A stretch of DNA of 64,000 bases from positions 186,001-250,000 of the forward strand of contig NZ_ABLD01000007.1 in assembly GCF_000172415.1 (NCBI RefSeq), written 5' to 3'. Origin of the DNA: Paraburkholderia graminis C4D1M. GTDB lineage: Bacteria; Pseudomonadota; Gammaproteobacteria; Burkholderiales; Burkholderiaceae. Numbering within the stretch: the first letter of the stretch is position 1; every line of letters starts with the position of its first letter. Of this stretch, positions 8,123 through 16,403 are shown piece by piece. A program made the position numbers and the translations under genes. The notes below the pieces were generated by a model. The model was not told the origin of the DNA. It saw nothing but the letters and a program-made list of their open reading frames with translations, and made no database searches.

Positions 8123-9349
8123 CTACTCCTTCACGAACAGCTTGCGCGGCGTATTGCAGAACGTCTCGACACCGTTCTCCGTGATCAGGATGCTTTCGGT
8201 AATTTCGAGTCCCCAATCGTCGAGCCACAGGCCCGGCATGAAGTGAAACGTCATGCCCGGTTCGAGCACGGTCTTGTCGCCTGGACGCAGGCTCATGGTG
8301 CGCTCGCCCCAATCGGGCGGATAGCTCGCGCCGATCGGATAACCGCAGCGGCTGTTCTTTTCGATGCCGTATTTGTGCAGCATCGCGAAGAATGCATTGG
8401 CGATGTCCTCGCAGGTATTGCCCGGTTTCGCCGCGGCAAGCCCGGCCTCGATGCCTTCGACCACCGCGCGTTCGCCGTCGATGAAATGCTTGGGCGGCTT
8501 GCCGAGAAACACCGTGCGCGACTGCGGACAGTGATAGCGCTTGAAGCAGCCGGCAATTTCGAAGAACGTGCCTGCGCCTTTCGCGAACGGCGTGTCGTCC
8601 CACGTGAGATGCGGAGCGGCCGCGTCCGCGCCGGTCGGCAGCAACGGCACGATGGCCGGATAGTCGCCGCCGTAACCGTCCACGCCGCGAATGCCCGTCG
8701 AATAGATCTCGGCCACCAGATCGTTCTTGCGCATGCCCGGCTCGATTCGCTCGACAATGCGCTCATGCATCGCCTCGACAATACGCGCCGCCACGTGCAT
8801 ATATTCGATTTCACGCGGCGACTTCACCGCACGTTGCCAGTTCACGAGGCTCGTCGCGTCATGCCACTTCGCGTTGGGCAGATGCTGGACGAGCGAACGA
8901 TAAGCCGCTGCGCTGAAATAGTAGTTATCCATTTCGACGCCGATTCTCAGCGCGCCCCAGCCGCGCGCTTCGATGATATCGCGCGCGAGGTAGTCCATCG
9001 GGTGACGCACGGCGGACTGCACATAATGATCTGGATAACCAACTATATGGTCGTGCTGCATGAACACCGTGCGCTTCGCGCCGTTTGCGTCCTGACCGCG
9101 GCCGAACCATACCGGCTCGCCGTCGAGCGCAAGCAGCACGCACTGGTGCACGTAGAACGACCAGCCGTCGTAGCCGGTCAGCCACGCCATATTGGTCGGG
9201 TCCGACACGATCAGCAGTTCGATCCCGGCGGCCTGCATCGCCTTGCGGGTCTTGCCGATACGTGCGTCGTATTCCGCTCGTTCGAACGGCAGGCGTACAG
9301 CCAACGCCTGATCGCTCACATTGCGTTCCAGTTGAGTTGTCTCGGACAT
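8123..9349 (-). CDS. doeA: Ectoine hydrolase, M24 peptidase family
   Basis: A 408-residue protein of the creatinase/Xaa-Pro dipeptidase (M24) fold: an N-terminal domain (residues 1-165, with SDPTNMAWLTGYDGWSFY) and a pita-bread C-terminal domain (165-400) containing GTFFEIAGCFKRYHC and LEPGMTFHFMPGLW. DoeA/EutD proteins of this family hydrolyse the ectoine ring to N-acetyl-diaminobutyrate; the doeB neighbour supports this rather than a true peptidase. An AGAGGGGA ribosome site precedes the ATG at 9349, and the eutC stop is 9 bases upstream. The full metal-ligand set was not assigned by eye. Confidence 0.9.
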   Translation of the reverse strand: MSETTQLERNVSDQALAVRLPFERAEYDARIGKTRKAMQAAGIELLIVSDPTNMAWLTGYDGWSFYVHQCVLLALDGEPVWFGRGQDANGAKRTVFMQHDHIVGYPDHYVQSAVRHPMDYLARDIIEARGWGALRIGVEMDNYYFSAAAYRSLVQHLPNAKWHDATSLVNWQRAVKSPREIEYMHVAARIVEAMHERIVERIEPGMRKNDLVAEIYSTGIRGVDGYGGDYPAIVPLLPTGADAAAPHLTWDDTPFAKGAGTFFEIAGCFKRYHCPQSRTVFLGKPPKHFIDGERAVVEGIEAGLAAAKPGNTCEDIANAFFAMLHKYGIEKNSRCGYPIGASYPPDWGERTMSLRPGDKTVLEPGMTFHFMPGLWLDDWGLEITESILITENGVETFCNTPRKLFVKE

Positions 9350-9358
9350 CGTCCCCTC

Positions 9359-10360
9359 TTAGCGCTCTATATCGTTACGAAAAACGGTTCCTGCGTTCGC
9401 GGCTCGCGCGCGCTGCAATGCGAGCGCGGCAATCGCCGTGTCCTGCGCGCCGGTGCCGGTGAGATCGCAGATCGTCACGTCCGTATCGCTCGTCCGGCCC
9501 ACGGCCTTGCCCGCGATCACTTCGCCCAGCTCGGCAATCGACGCGTCGGCCTTGATCGCGCGCGCATTCAGCGCATGATGCAATTCGCCCAGTACGCGGG
9601 TTTGCTGCACGCGATCGCAGATGTAGCGCGCCGCCGCCAAAGCGGCCGGCGCGATCTCATTCTTGTGCTCGGCGTCCGAGCCCATTGCGGTGATATGCAA
9701 ACCGGCGTGCAGATGCGCGGCTTCGATCAGCGGCGTGCGGCTCGGCGTCGTCGTGATCGCGACGTCCGCTTCGGCGAGCGCATGAGCGACATCGCGTGCG
9801 GCTTCGCAGCGCACGCCGAGCGTTGCGGTCATCTCTTCGGCAAACCGCTCTGCGTTGGACCGATTGCGAGCCCACACGCGAACGTGTTCGACGCGGCGCA
9901 CCAGCATCAGCGCCTGCAATTGCAGACGCGCCTGTTCGCCCGCGCCGAGCACCGCGACTTGCGGCGTGTGCTGCTTCGCGAGCCAGCGCGCCGCGACCGC
10001 GCCGGCGGCTGCGGTACGCACCGCCGTCAGATAGCCGTTATCGAGCAGCACCGCTTCGGTCAGGCCGGTCTTCGCGGACAGCACCAGCATCAAGCCATTC
10101 AGGCTCGGCAAACCGAGCGCCGGGTTATTGAAGAAGCCCGGACTCACCTTGATCGCGAAGCTGTCGAAGCGCGGCAGATAAGCGGTCTTGACATCGACCT
10201 CGCCGTTTTGCGCGGGCAGATCGAGACGCAGGATCGGCGGCATCGCGACATCTTCCGTGGCCAGCGCGAGGAAGGCGGCTTCGACCTGATCGATTGCCGC
10301 GAGATCGAGCGGCACGAGTTCGCGAAGCTGCGCTTCGCCGAGCAATGTGATGGACGTCAT
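9359..10360 (-). CDS. eutC: Ornithine cyclodeaminase-like protein EutC
   Basis: A 333-residue member of the ornithine cyclodeaminase/mu-crystallin family. A Rossmann NAD(P)-binding motif GAGEQARLQL follows LAKQHTPQVAVL at about residues 130-145, and the N-terminal half forms the dimer/substrate domain. In ectoine loci EutC works with EutB (and usually EutA) to turn 5-hydroxyectoine into ectoine-pathway intermediates. Its ATG overlaps the eutB stop as ATGA, so the two are translationally coupled. The pair with eutB is the main reason for choosing EutC over a free-standing ornithine cyclodeaminase. Confidence 0.85.
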   Translation of the reverse strand: MTSITLLGEAQLRELVPLDLAAIDQVEAAFLALATEDVAMPPILRLDLPAQNGEVDVKTAYLPRFDSFAIKVSPGFFNNPALGLPSLNGLMLVLSAKTGLTEAVLLDNGYLTAVRTAAAGAVAARWLAKQHTPQVAVLGAGEQARLQLQALMLVRRVEHVRVWARNRSNAERFAEEMTATLGVRCEAARDVAHALAEADVAITTTPSRTPLIEAAHLHAGLHITAMGSDAEHKNEIAPAALAAARYICDRVQQTRVLGELHHALNARAIKADASIAELGEVIAGKAVGRTSDTDVTICDLTGTGAQDTAIAALALQRARAANAGTVFRNDIER

Positions 10361-11364
10361 GAGCTTTGATGAGAATGGGATTGCGCGGGCATCGCACTGA
10401 CGATGCGGCGATGCAGATCGATGTCGATATTCGCGCCGGTCACGATGATGACCAGCGGGCCGCGTTCAACACGCGTGTCGTGCAGCAAGCCGTCGAGCAG
10501 CGCGGCGATGCCGACTGCGGCCGCGCCTTCCACGACGAGACGCTCATGCTGATAGGCATGCACGATGCCGCGCGCAATCGAGTCCTCATCGAGCAACAAC
10601 GTGTTGTCGATGAGATCGCGCGTGAGCCGGTACGTATAGCGGTTTTCGAGGCCGATGCCGCCGCCGAGCGAATCGGCCAGCGTATCCAGCTCTTCGACAA
10701 GCACGGGGCGTCCCGCTGCGAGACTCGCATGCATGGCTGCGCCGCGCGCCATCGTCACGCCCGTCATGCGAATCGCGCGATTCGCGCTTCGGGCCGCGAA
10801 CGCAACGCCCGCAAACAGACCGCCGCCGGACAACGGCACGACGATATGCGCGACGTCCGGCAACGCTTCGACGATCTCGAGCCCGATGGTCGCCTGCCCC
10901 GCGATCACGTTGAGATCGTCGAACGGGGGCACATAAGCAAAGCCTTCTTCGCGCACGAGCCGCAGCGCTTCATGTTCCGCATCGTCCTGGCTCTTGCCGA
11001 CAATGCGCACTTGCGCGCCGAGCGCGCGCACGGCCTCTACTTTGTTGCCGGGCACGAGCGCCGACATGCAGACCGTCGCCTCGATACCGAGCGCACGCGC
11101 CGCATGTGCCACCGCACGCCCATGATTTCCCGTCGATGCAGTGACGACCTTGCGACAGCCCTGCTCGACAAGTTGAGCGAGCGCGTTGGTCGCGCCGCGC
11201 AGCTTGAAGCTGCCGGTGGGCTGCACCGTTTCGAGCTTGAGGAACACCGGCGCACCGGCAATGGCCGACAGGCTCGGCGATTCGATGAGCGGCGTGCGCA
11301 ACACGCGCCCCTCGATACGGCGACGCGCGCGATAGACATCGGCCAGCGACAGAACAGCGGACAT
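10357..11364 (-). CDS. eutB: Threonine dehydratase-like protein EutB
   Basis: A 335-residue fold-type II PLP enzyme like threonine/serine dehydratase. The Schiff-base lysine is K54 in PTGSFKLRGATNAL, and the glycine-rich phosphate loop VPLSGGGLFAGVA is at about residues 175-190. There is no C-terminal ACT domain, as in catabolic dehydratases. EutB is expected to act on a hydroxyectoine-derived intermediate, removing the hydroxyl as water. It is the first gene of the minus-strand catabolic operon; a direct repeat sharing an 11-base motif with the ehuB promoter lies about 110-130 bases upstream. Confidence 0.85.
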   Translation of the reverse strand: MSAVLSLADVYRARRRIEGRVLRTPLIESPSLSAIAGAPVFLKLETVQPTGSFKLRGATNALAQLVEQGCRKVVTASTGNHGRAVAHAARALGIEATVCMSALVPGNKVEAVRALGAQVRIVGKSQDDAEHEALRLVREEGFAYVPPFDDLNVIAGQATIGLEIVEALPDVAHIVVPLSGGGLFAGVAFAARSANRAIRMTGVTMARGAAMHASLAAGRPVLVEELDTLADSLGGGIGLENRYTYRLTRDLIDNTLLLDEDSIARGIVHAYQHERLVVEGAAAVGIAALLDGLLHDTRVERGPLVIIVTGANIDIDLHRRIVSAMPAQSHSHQSS

Positions 11365-11470
11365 GAACTCGGCCCTGCACGAAAGGGTTAATTCGATGCC
11401 TGCGCTGCTTCACGACGACTAACGCGTCATGCCGGCTGCGGCCGCATCGTTTGAATGCAGCCCAGTCTAA

Positions 11471-11500
11471 TGTTCTAAAAAACGATTTCTATTGTCCTAG
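11471..11500. promoter_or_regulatory. Putative EnuR operator upstream of eutB
   Basis: Two similar heptamers, TGTTCTA (11471) and TGTCCTA (11493), start 22 bases apart, about two helix turns, as expected for MocR-type dimers that bind direct repeats. The second is part of TATTGTCCTAG (11490-11500), which recurs exactly at 13085-13095 in front of enuR/ehuB. Confidence 0.5.
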
Positions 11501-11536
11501 TTCATTTCGCGCACACTGGGTGAGTCAGTGCAGCGC

Positions 11537-12940
11537 TTATGTGAAATCGTGCACTTGGGGATATTGCTCGAACACCTCGCGCATCGTGTCGAGCGCCGCC
11601 TTGTAGGTTTCGTCGCTCACTTCCGCGCCGACACACACGCGCACTGCGTTCGGCCGGTCCGCGCCGCGCACGAGAAACGGATCGGCGGAAGTCACCGCGA
11701 TGTCGCGATTGCGCAGTTCCCGCACGAGCCGCTCGGCCTGCCAGTGCTCGGGCACGCGCAGCCACGCGGACAACGCTTGCGGATGCGCGCCAAGCACATA
11801 GCCGCCGAGCGTTTGCTGAAGCAGCGCCTGGCGTCGTCCGAGCCGTTCGCGCTGAACCTGCACGAGGCGCTCCGCTGTGCCGTCGACGATCCAGCGCGTC
11901 GCGACCTCGGCCATCGGCGACGTGGCCATCCAGCTACTCACGCGCAGCACGCTTTCCGCGCGCAGCGCGAGCCGCCGCGGCGTGGTCAGATAGCCGATGC
12001 GCAAGCCCGTCAGCACCGACTTCGTCATGCTCGTGCAGTAGAACGACAACTCGGGGATGAGGCTCGCAATCGGCGTCGCGGCCTTGGCGGGCAACGGTCC
12101 GTAGACGTCGTCCTCGATCACGTACACGCCGTAGCGCTCCGCAATCCGTGCGATCGCCCGGCGGCGCGAGTCGGGCATCATCGCGACAGTGGGATTGTTC
12201 AGCGTGGGCGTGCAGACCAGCGCACTGATCCGCTCGCTGTCGCACATCTCTTCGAAATGCTCGGGATGGATGCCGTATTCGTCGATCTCGAGTCCCTTGA
12301 GCGTGAAGCCGAGCACGTTGGCCGAGCCGATCACGCCGTGATCCGTGAGGCTTTCGCACAGCACGGTATCGCCGGGGCCGACGAGCGACGCGAGCGCGAG
12401 AAAGATGCCGTGCGCCGCGCCGTTCGTCACGAGCAACGTATCCGCCGAAGCCGGCATGCCCAACGACGCGAGCCACGCCACGCCCGCCTGCCGATGATGC
12501 TCGAAGCCCGCGATCGGCCGGAATGCGCGAATCCACGGCTGGTCGTCGAGCGTGGACAGCGTCGCGCAGACCTTGCGCCACATCGCATCGTGCTCGGGCG
12601 TATGAATGATGCGCGCAATCGAAAAGTCGACCACCGAGCGCTCGGCCGTATCGAGCATGTAGTTCGACATGGTTTCCGTGACGCGCGCCGCAACGAAACT
12701 GCCGCGCCCGACCTCGCAGCGAATCAGCCCTTGCCGCTCGAGCTCCTTATAGGCGTTGGTCACCGTCTGCACGCTGATCGCCAGTTCCGCGGCGACATCG
12801 CGTTGCGGCGGCAGCCGCGCGCCCGCAGGCAGCGACGCGCTTTCGATATCGCCCGCAATCGCCTTCACCAGCCGTTTGTACTTCGACTCCACGCCGTGCA
12901 CCGCACGCACCGCATCACGCCACTGCCCAATCACTTGCAT
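11537..12940 (-). CDS. enuR: MocR/GntR-type regulator of ectoine catabolism
   Basis: A 467-residue fusion of an N-terminal GntR winged helix (residues 15-85, LPPQRDVAAELAISVQTVTNAYKELERQGLI) and a fold-type I aminotransferase domain (100-460). The PLP lysine is kept, K307 in YCTSMTKSVLTG, with VIEDDVYG at 274-281. EnuR represses ectoine catabolic genes and is released by diaminobutyrate-type intermediates that react with the bound PLP. It lies between the eut/doe operon and the divergent ehu transporter, so it can control both from the flanking gaps. Confidence 0.9.
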   Translation of the reverse strand: MQVIGQWRDAVRAVHGVESKYKRLVKAIAGDIESASLPAGARLPPQRDVAAELAISVQTVTNAYKELERQGLIRCEVGRGSFVAARVTETMSNYMLDTAERSVVDFSIARIIHTPEHDAMWRKVCATLSTLDDQPWIRAFRPIAGFEHHRQAGVAWLASLGMPASADTLLVTNGAAHGIFLALASLVGPGDTVLCESLTDHGVIGSANVLGFTLKGLEIDEYGIHPEHFEEMCDSERISALVCTPTLNNPTVAMMPDSRRRAIARIAERYGVYVIEDDVYGPLPAKAATPIASLIPELSFYCTSMTKSVLTGLRIGYLTTPRRLALRAESVLRVSSWMATSPMAEVATRWIVDGTAERLVQVQRERLGRRQALLQQTLGGYVLGAHPQALSAWLRVPEHWQAERLVRELRNRDIAVTSADPFLVRGADRPNAVRVCVGAEVSDETYKAALDTMREVFEQYPQVHDFT

Positions 12941-13084
12941 CCTCCGTCATTCGATGTCGCGAGCCCGTGCGACGAGTTACTGCGCCCGTCCTGTCGTCGT
13001 ATACCCTTGCCCGACAGCCGCGTATAAGCCCGCCGCGCCGCCTATTCCCGCTTCCCATACTGCCGCGAAACAGGCCCGGAAAAT

Positions 13085-13095
13085 TATTGTCCTAG
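13085..13095. promoter_or_regulatory. Putative EnuR operator in the enuR-ehuB gap
   Basis: TATTGTCCTAG is an exact copy of the motif upstream of eutB (11490-11500). Here it also forms part of ATTG-N8-CAAT. It lies 125 bases before the ehuB start, between two divergent genes under presumed EnuR control. Confidence 0.45.
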
Positions 13096-13163
13096 AGCAA
13101 TCGGATTAAAAAATTGGCTTTGTATGCTGCATTCAGGGTTGCGGCGGAAGGCCGGGCAAGACG

Positions 13164-13199
13164 CCTAATTCATCGCCTCATTCATCACCTCATTCACCA
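13164..13199 (+). repeat. Three tandem 12-base repeats before ehuB
   Basis: Three near-identical units, CCTAATTCATCG, CCTCATTCATCA and CCTCATTCACCA, run head to tail 20 bases before the ehuB ATG, in the expected leader of its mRNA. Confidence 0.75.
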
Positions 13200-13219
13200 C
13201 TGCTATCAACGGAATCGAT

Positions 13220-14074
13220 ATGAAAGCGAAGCGCACTTCAGGATTGCTGGGAGCCCTCTGCGTCGCCGCGGCGACCCTGAGCATGGCGGCGCAACATGCG
13301 TCGGCTGAAACGACGTTGCAGCGCATCCAGCGCACCGGCGAAGTACGTATCGGCTACGCGAACGAAGCGCCGTTCGCGTACACGACGCCGGACGGCAAGG
13401 TGACCGGCGAATCTCCGGAAATCGCCCGCAAGATTTTTGCGCGGATGGGCGTGAAGAAAGTGGACGGCGTGCTGACCGAATGGGGCTCGCTGATTCCTGG
13501 CCTGCGCGCGGGCCGCTTCGACGTGATCGCGGCCGGCATGTACATCACGCCTGAGCGCTGCAAGCAGGTCGCGTTCGCGAATCCGCAGTATCAGATCCAG
13601 GACACGCTGCTCGTGCCCAAAGGCAATCCGAAGAATCTTCATAGCTATGCGGATATCGGCAAGCAGCCCGACATCAAGCTCGCGGTGATGGCGGGCGCGG
13701 TGGAACTCGCCAATTCGCGCGATGCCGGCGTGAAAGACGCCCAACTCATGCAAGTGCCCGACACGACCGCGCAATTGCAGGCCGTGCGCGCGCGCCGCGC
13801 CGACGCCGCGGCGGGCACCGCGTTGACCATGAAGGGCCTCGCCGCGAAAGCCTCCGACCAGGTGGAAGCGGTTGCCAATTTCAAGGGCGACCCGAAGCAC
13901 ACCGGCTACGGCGCGCTCGCATTCCGCCCCGAAGACACGGACCTGCGCGATGCGGTCAACAAGCAATTGCACGATTGGCTCGGCACGCCCGATCATCTGC
14001 AAACCGTCGGCGCATTCGGTTTCGACAAGACCAATCTGACGACGCGCACCGCCGCCGACATCTGCGGCAAGTAA
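13220..14074 (+). CDS. ehuB: Ectoine/hydroxyectoine ABC transporter substrate-binding protein
   Basis: A 284-residue periplasmic solute-binding protein of family 3 (polar amino acid type). Residues 1-29 form a signal peptide ending ASAET. The binding fold begins with LQRIQRTGEVRIGYANEAPFAYTTPDGKVTGE cut by typical family motifs, and the hinge region includes AAGMYITPERCKQVAFANP. Position upstream of two permeases and divergent from enuR supports ectoine as ligand; the aromatic box of EhuB-type proteins was not verified. Ribosome binding looks weak (ACGGAA about 9 bases upstream). Confidence 0.88.
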   Translation: MKAKRTSGLLGALCVAAATLSMAAQHASAETTLQRIQRTGEVRIGYANEAPFAYTTPDGKVTGESPEIARKIFARMGVKKVDGVLTEWGSLIPGLRAGRFDVIAAGMYITPERCKQVAFANPQYQIQDTLLVPKGNPKNLHSYADIGKQPDIKLAVMAGAVELANSRDAGVKDAQLMQVPDTTAQLQAVRARRADAAAGTALTMKGLAAKASDQVEAVANFKGDPKHTGYGALAFRPEDTDLRDAVNKQLHDWLGTPDHLQTVGAFGFDKTNLTTRTAADICGK

Positions 14075-14160
14075 GCGAGTCTCGGGCGTGCCGGCCACGC
14101 CGGCTCTGAATTCAAAGGCGTGTGCACACGCACATGCCGTCATGCAAGCGAGGACCCGCC

Positions 14161-14820
14161 ATGCGTGAACTGTTTCCCCTGCTGCTTCAAGGCACACTCG
14201 TGACGGTCGAGATCGCCGCGCTGGCCACGGTGCTCGCGATCGCGATGGCGTTTATCGCGACCGCCGCCAAGCTCGCGCCGTGGACGCCGCTGCGCTGGCT
14301 CGGCAATGCGTACGTCGAGATATTCCGCGGCACCTCGTTGCTCGTGCAACTGTTCTGGTTTTTCTTCGTGCTGCCGCTGCCGCCGTTTCGCATCGAAATG
14401 ACGCCGTTTACGGTGGCTATCGTCGGACTCGGTTTGCATTACGGCGCGTACGGTTCCGAGATTTTGCGCGGCGCGTTGCGTTCGGTGCCCGGCGGACAAT
14501 TCGAGGCCGCGCTCGCGCTCAACATGTCGCCGCTCACCAGAATGCGCCGCATCATATTGCCGCAAGCGATGATCAATGCGCTGCCGCCCGCCACCAATCT
14601 GATGATCGAGTTGCTCAAGGGCACCTCGCTCGTGTCGCTGATTACGCTCTCCGATCTGACGTTTCGCGCACGGCAACTCGACGAGGCGACCTTCAAGACC
14701 GCGGAGATTTTCATGCTCACGCTCGTCATCTACTTCGTGCTCGCGCAGATTCTGGTCGCGTTGATGCGGCATTTCGAGCACCGCGTGAGCCACGGCATTC
14801 TCCAGAGGGCCGCCCGATGA
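14161..14820 (+). CDS. ehuC: Ectoine ABC transporter permease EhuC
   Basis: A 219-residue inner-membrane permease of the HisM/GlnP type with about five transmembrane helices. The family EAA loop is seen at about residues 115-135, GGQFEAALALNMSPLTRMRRI. The start at 14161 (MRELFPLLLQG) has GAGGA about 8 bases upstream; a longer frame from 14122 adds only polar residues with no ribosome site. Its stop overlaps the next start as ATGA. With EhuD it forms the membrane channel for ectoine import. Confidence 0.88.
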   Translation: MRELFPLLLQGTLVTVEIAALATVLAIAMAFIATAAKLAPWTPLRWLGNAYVEIFRGTSLLVQLFWFFFVLPLPPFRIEMTPFTVAIVGLGLHYGAYGSEILRGALRSVPGGQFEAALALNMSPLTRMRRIILPQAMINALPPATNLMIELLKGTSLVSLITLSDLTFRARQLDEATFKTAEIFMLTLVIYFVLAQILVALMRHFEHRVSHGILQRAAR

Positions 14821-15476
14821 ACAGCTTCTTCGACCTGCATTACGCGGAGCAGATTCTGCCGGCGCTGTTGCGCGCGTCGATGTACACGATCTTCATCACG
14901 TTGATCGGCTTTGCGATCGCGCTCGTGCTTGGCCTCGTGCTGGCCGTGCTGCGGCGCAGTCCGGTCAAGGCCGTGTCGCGCACGGTGGGCTTTATCGTCG
15001 AATTCATTCGCAGCACGCCGCTGCTGATTCAGGTCTACGTACTGTTTTATGTGCTGCCGGTGTATGGCATCACGATGTCCGCATTGACGGCGGGCACCGT
15101 GGGTATCGCGCTGCATTACGCGTGCTACACGTCGGAGGTGTATCGCGCGGGACTGAACGGCGTGGCGCGCGGCCAGTGGGAAGCGGCGTGCGCGTTGTCG
15201 CTGTCGCCGTGGCGCACATATAGCGGCGTGATTCTGCCGCAGGCGATTCGCCCGGTGATTCCCGCGCTCGGCAATTACCTGGTGGCGATGTTCAAGGACA
15301 CGCCGGTGCTGTCGGCGATTACCGTCGTCGAGTTGATGCAGCAGGCGAAGAACATCGGCTCCGAAACGTTTCGCTATCTCGAGCCGATTACGCTGGCCGG
15401 CATCTTCTTTCTGTTAATCAGCATCACGTTCGCGCAACTCGTGCGGCGGCTCGAATACGGTTTGAGGTTGCCATGA
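14817..15476 (+). CDS. ehuD: Ectoine ABC transporter permease EhuD
   Basis: A 219-residue polar amino acid-type permease, second subunit of the importer. The EAA motif appears as GQWEAACALSLSPWRTYSGVI, and LIQVYVLFYVLP and NYLVAMFKDTPVLSAI are typical of this family. The ATG at 14817 overlaps the ehuC stop; a frame that starts further upstream is out of phase with ehuC and is a shadow. Its stop overlaps the ehuA start as ATGA. Confidence 0.88.
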   Translation: MNSFFDLHYAEQILPALLRASMYTIFITLIGFAIALVLGLVLAVLRRSPVKAVSRTVGFIVEFIRSTPLLIQVYVLFYVLPVYGITMSALTAGTVGIALHYACYTSEVYRAGLNGVARGQWEAACALSLSPWRTYSGVILPQAIRPVIPALGNYLVAMFKDTPVLSAITVVELMQQAKNIGSETFRYLEPITLAGIFFLLISITFAQLVRRLEYGLRLP

Positions 15477-16368
15477 CCGTGAGAACCGACGTCGACACCC
15501 CGACCCCGCCGCATTCGGCCTTATCCGTGGAGAACCCGATGAAACGAGACGATCCCGCTTCCGTACTCGACCCGCAGGCCGGCGCACCGGGCGAGGCGCC
15601 CATGGTGCGCTTCGCCGGCGTCACGAAGCGCTATGGCGCGCTGACGGTGCTCGACGAACTCGACCTGGATATTGGCCGCAACGAGAAAGTCGCGATCATC
15701 GGTCCGAGCGGTTCGGGCAAGTCGACGTTGCTGCGCGTGCTGATGACGCTCGACCCGCTCACGGGCGGCATGATCGAAGTAGACGGCGAGCCGCTCACGC
15801 ATATGCGCAAGAACGGCGAGCTGGTGCCCGCATCGCTGAAACATTTGCGGCGCGTGCGCAGCAAGATCGGCATGGTGTTTCAGAGCTTCAATCTGTTTCC
15901 TCACATGACGGCGCTCGCCAATACGATAGAAGCACCGATGCAGGTACTCGGCCTTTCGCGCAAGGAAGCGACCGAGCGCGCACGCGATCTGCTGTCGCTC
16001 CTCGACCTCGAGGACAAGTGCAATCACTACCCCTCGCAGTTGTCGGGTTGGTCAGTAAACAGCGCGTCGCGATTGTGCGGGCGCTGGTGATGCGGCCCAA
16101 GGTGATGCTATTCGACGAAGTGACGTCGGCGCTCGATCCCGAGTTGTGCGGCGAAGTGCTGAACGTGATTCGCCGGCTTGGGAGCGAGCACAATCTGACC
16201 ATGCTGATGGTCACGCATCAGATGGGCTTCGCGCGCGAATTCGCGGACCGTGTGTGCTTTTTCTCGCAAGGCAAGATCATCGAGCAAGGTCCGCCGCAGC
16301 AGTTCTTCAGCGCGCCGCAGCATGAGCGCACGCAACAGTTCCTGCGCGCGGTGAAGGAAGCGGTATAG
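15473..16368 (+). pseudogene. ehuA: Ectoine ABC transporter ATPase EhuA, frameshifted in the ABC signature
   Basis: The first frame (15473-16090) encodes a normal ABC ATPase start: an approximately 45-residue leader, Walker A GPSGSGKST, and the Q-loop MVFQSFNLFPHMT. At the signature, LSGGQQQR becomes LSGWSVNSASRLCGRW and then stops. The remainder (QRVAIVRALV, Walker B VMLFDEVTSALD, H-loop VTHQMG) continues in another frame to 16368. Compared with the expected codons there are two extra bases and one substitution between 16048 and 16060. Either the gene is broken or the sequence is wrong here. A GTG at 16018 could restart a C-terminal fragment without Walker A, which could not work alone. An alternative start is the ATG at 15539. 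Confidence 0.85.
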
Positions 16369-16375
16369 CGTCAGC

Positions 16376-16394
16376 GCGGCGCTTCTCGCGCCGC
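16376..16394. terminator. Hairpin between convergent ehuA and MFS gene
   Basis: GCGGCGC (16376-16382) pairs perfectly with GCGCCGC (16388-16394) around a five-base loop. It lies in the 35-base gap between two convergent genes. No T-run follows, so it may only be a transcript-end hairpin. Confidence 0.4.
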
Positions 16395-16403
16395 TTCATG
16401 CGG

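Noticed and set aside
8243..10369. A 708-codon plus-strand frame opposite doeA and eutC
   Set aside because: Runs across two real genes on the other strand, with shadow-type Arg/Ala/His-rich composition and no motif.
15473..16090. ehuA as a programmed -1 frameshift gene
   Set aside because: The needed frame would match, but there is no slippery heptamer and the signature itself is altered by extra bases, which points to mutation or error.
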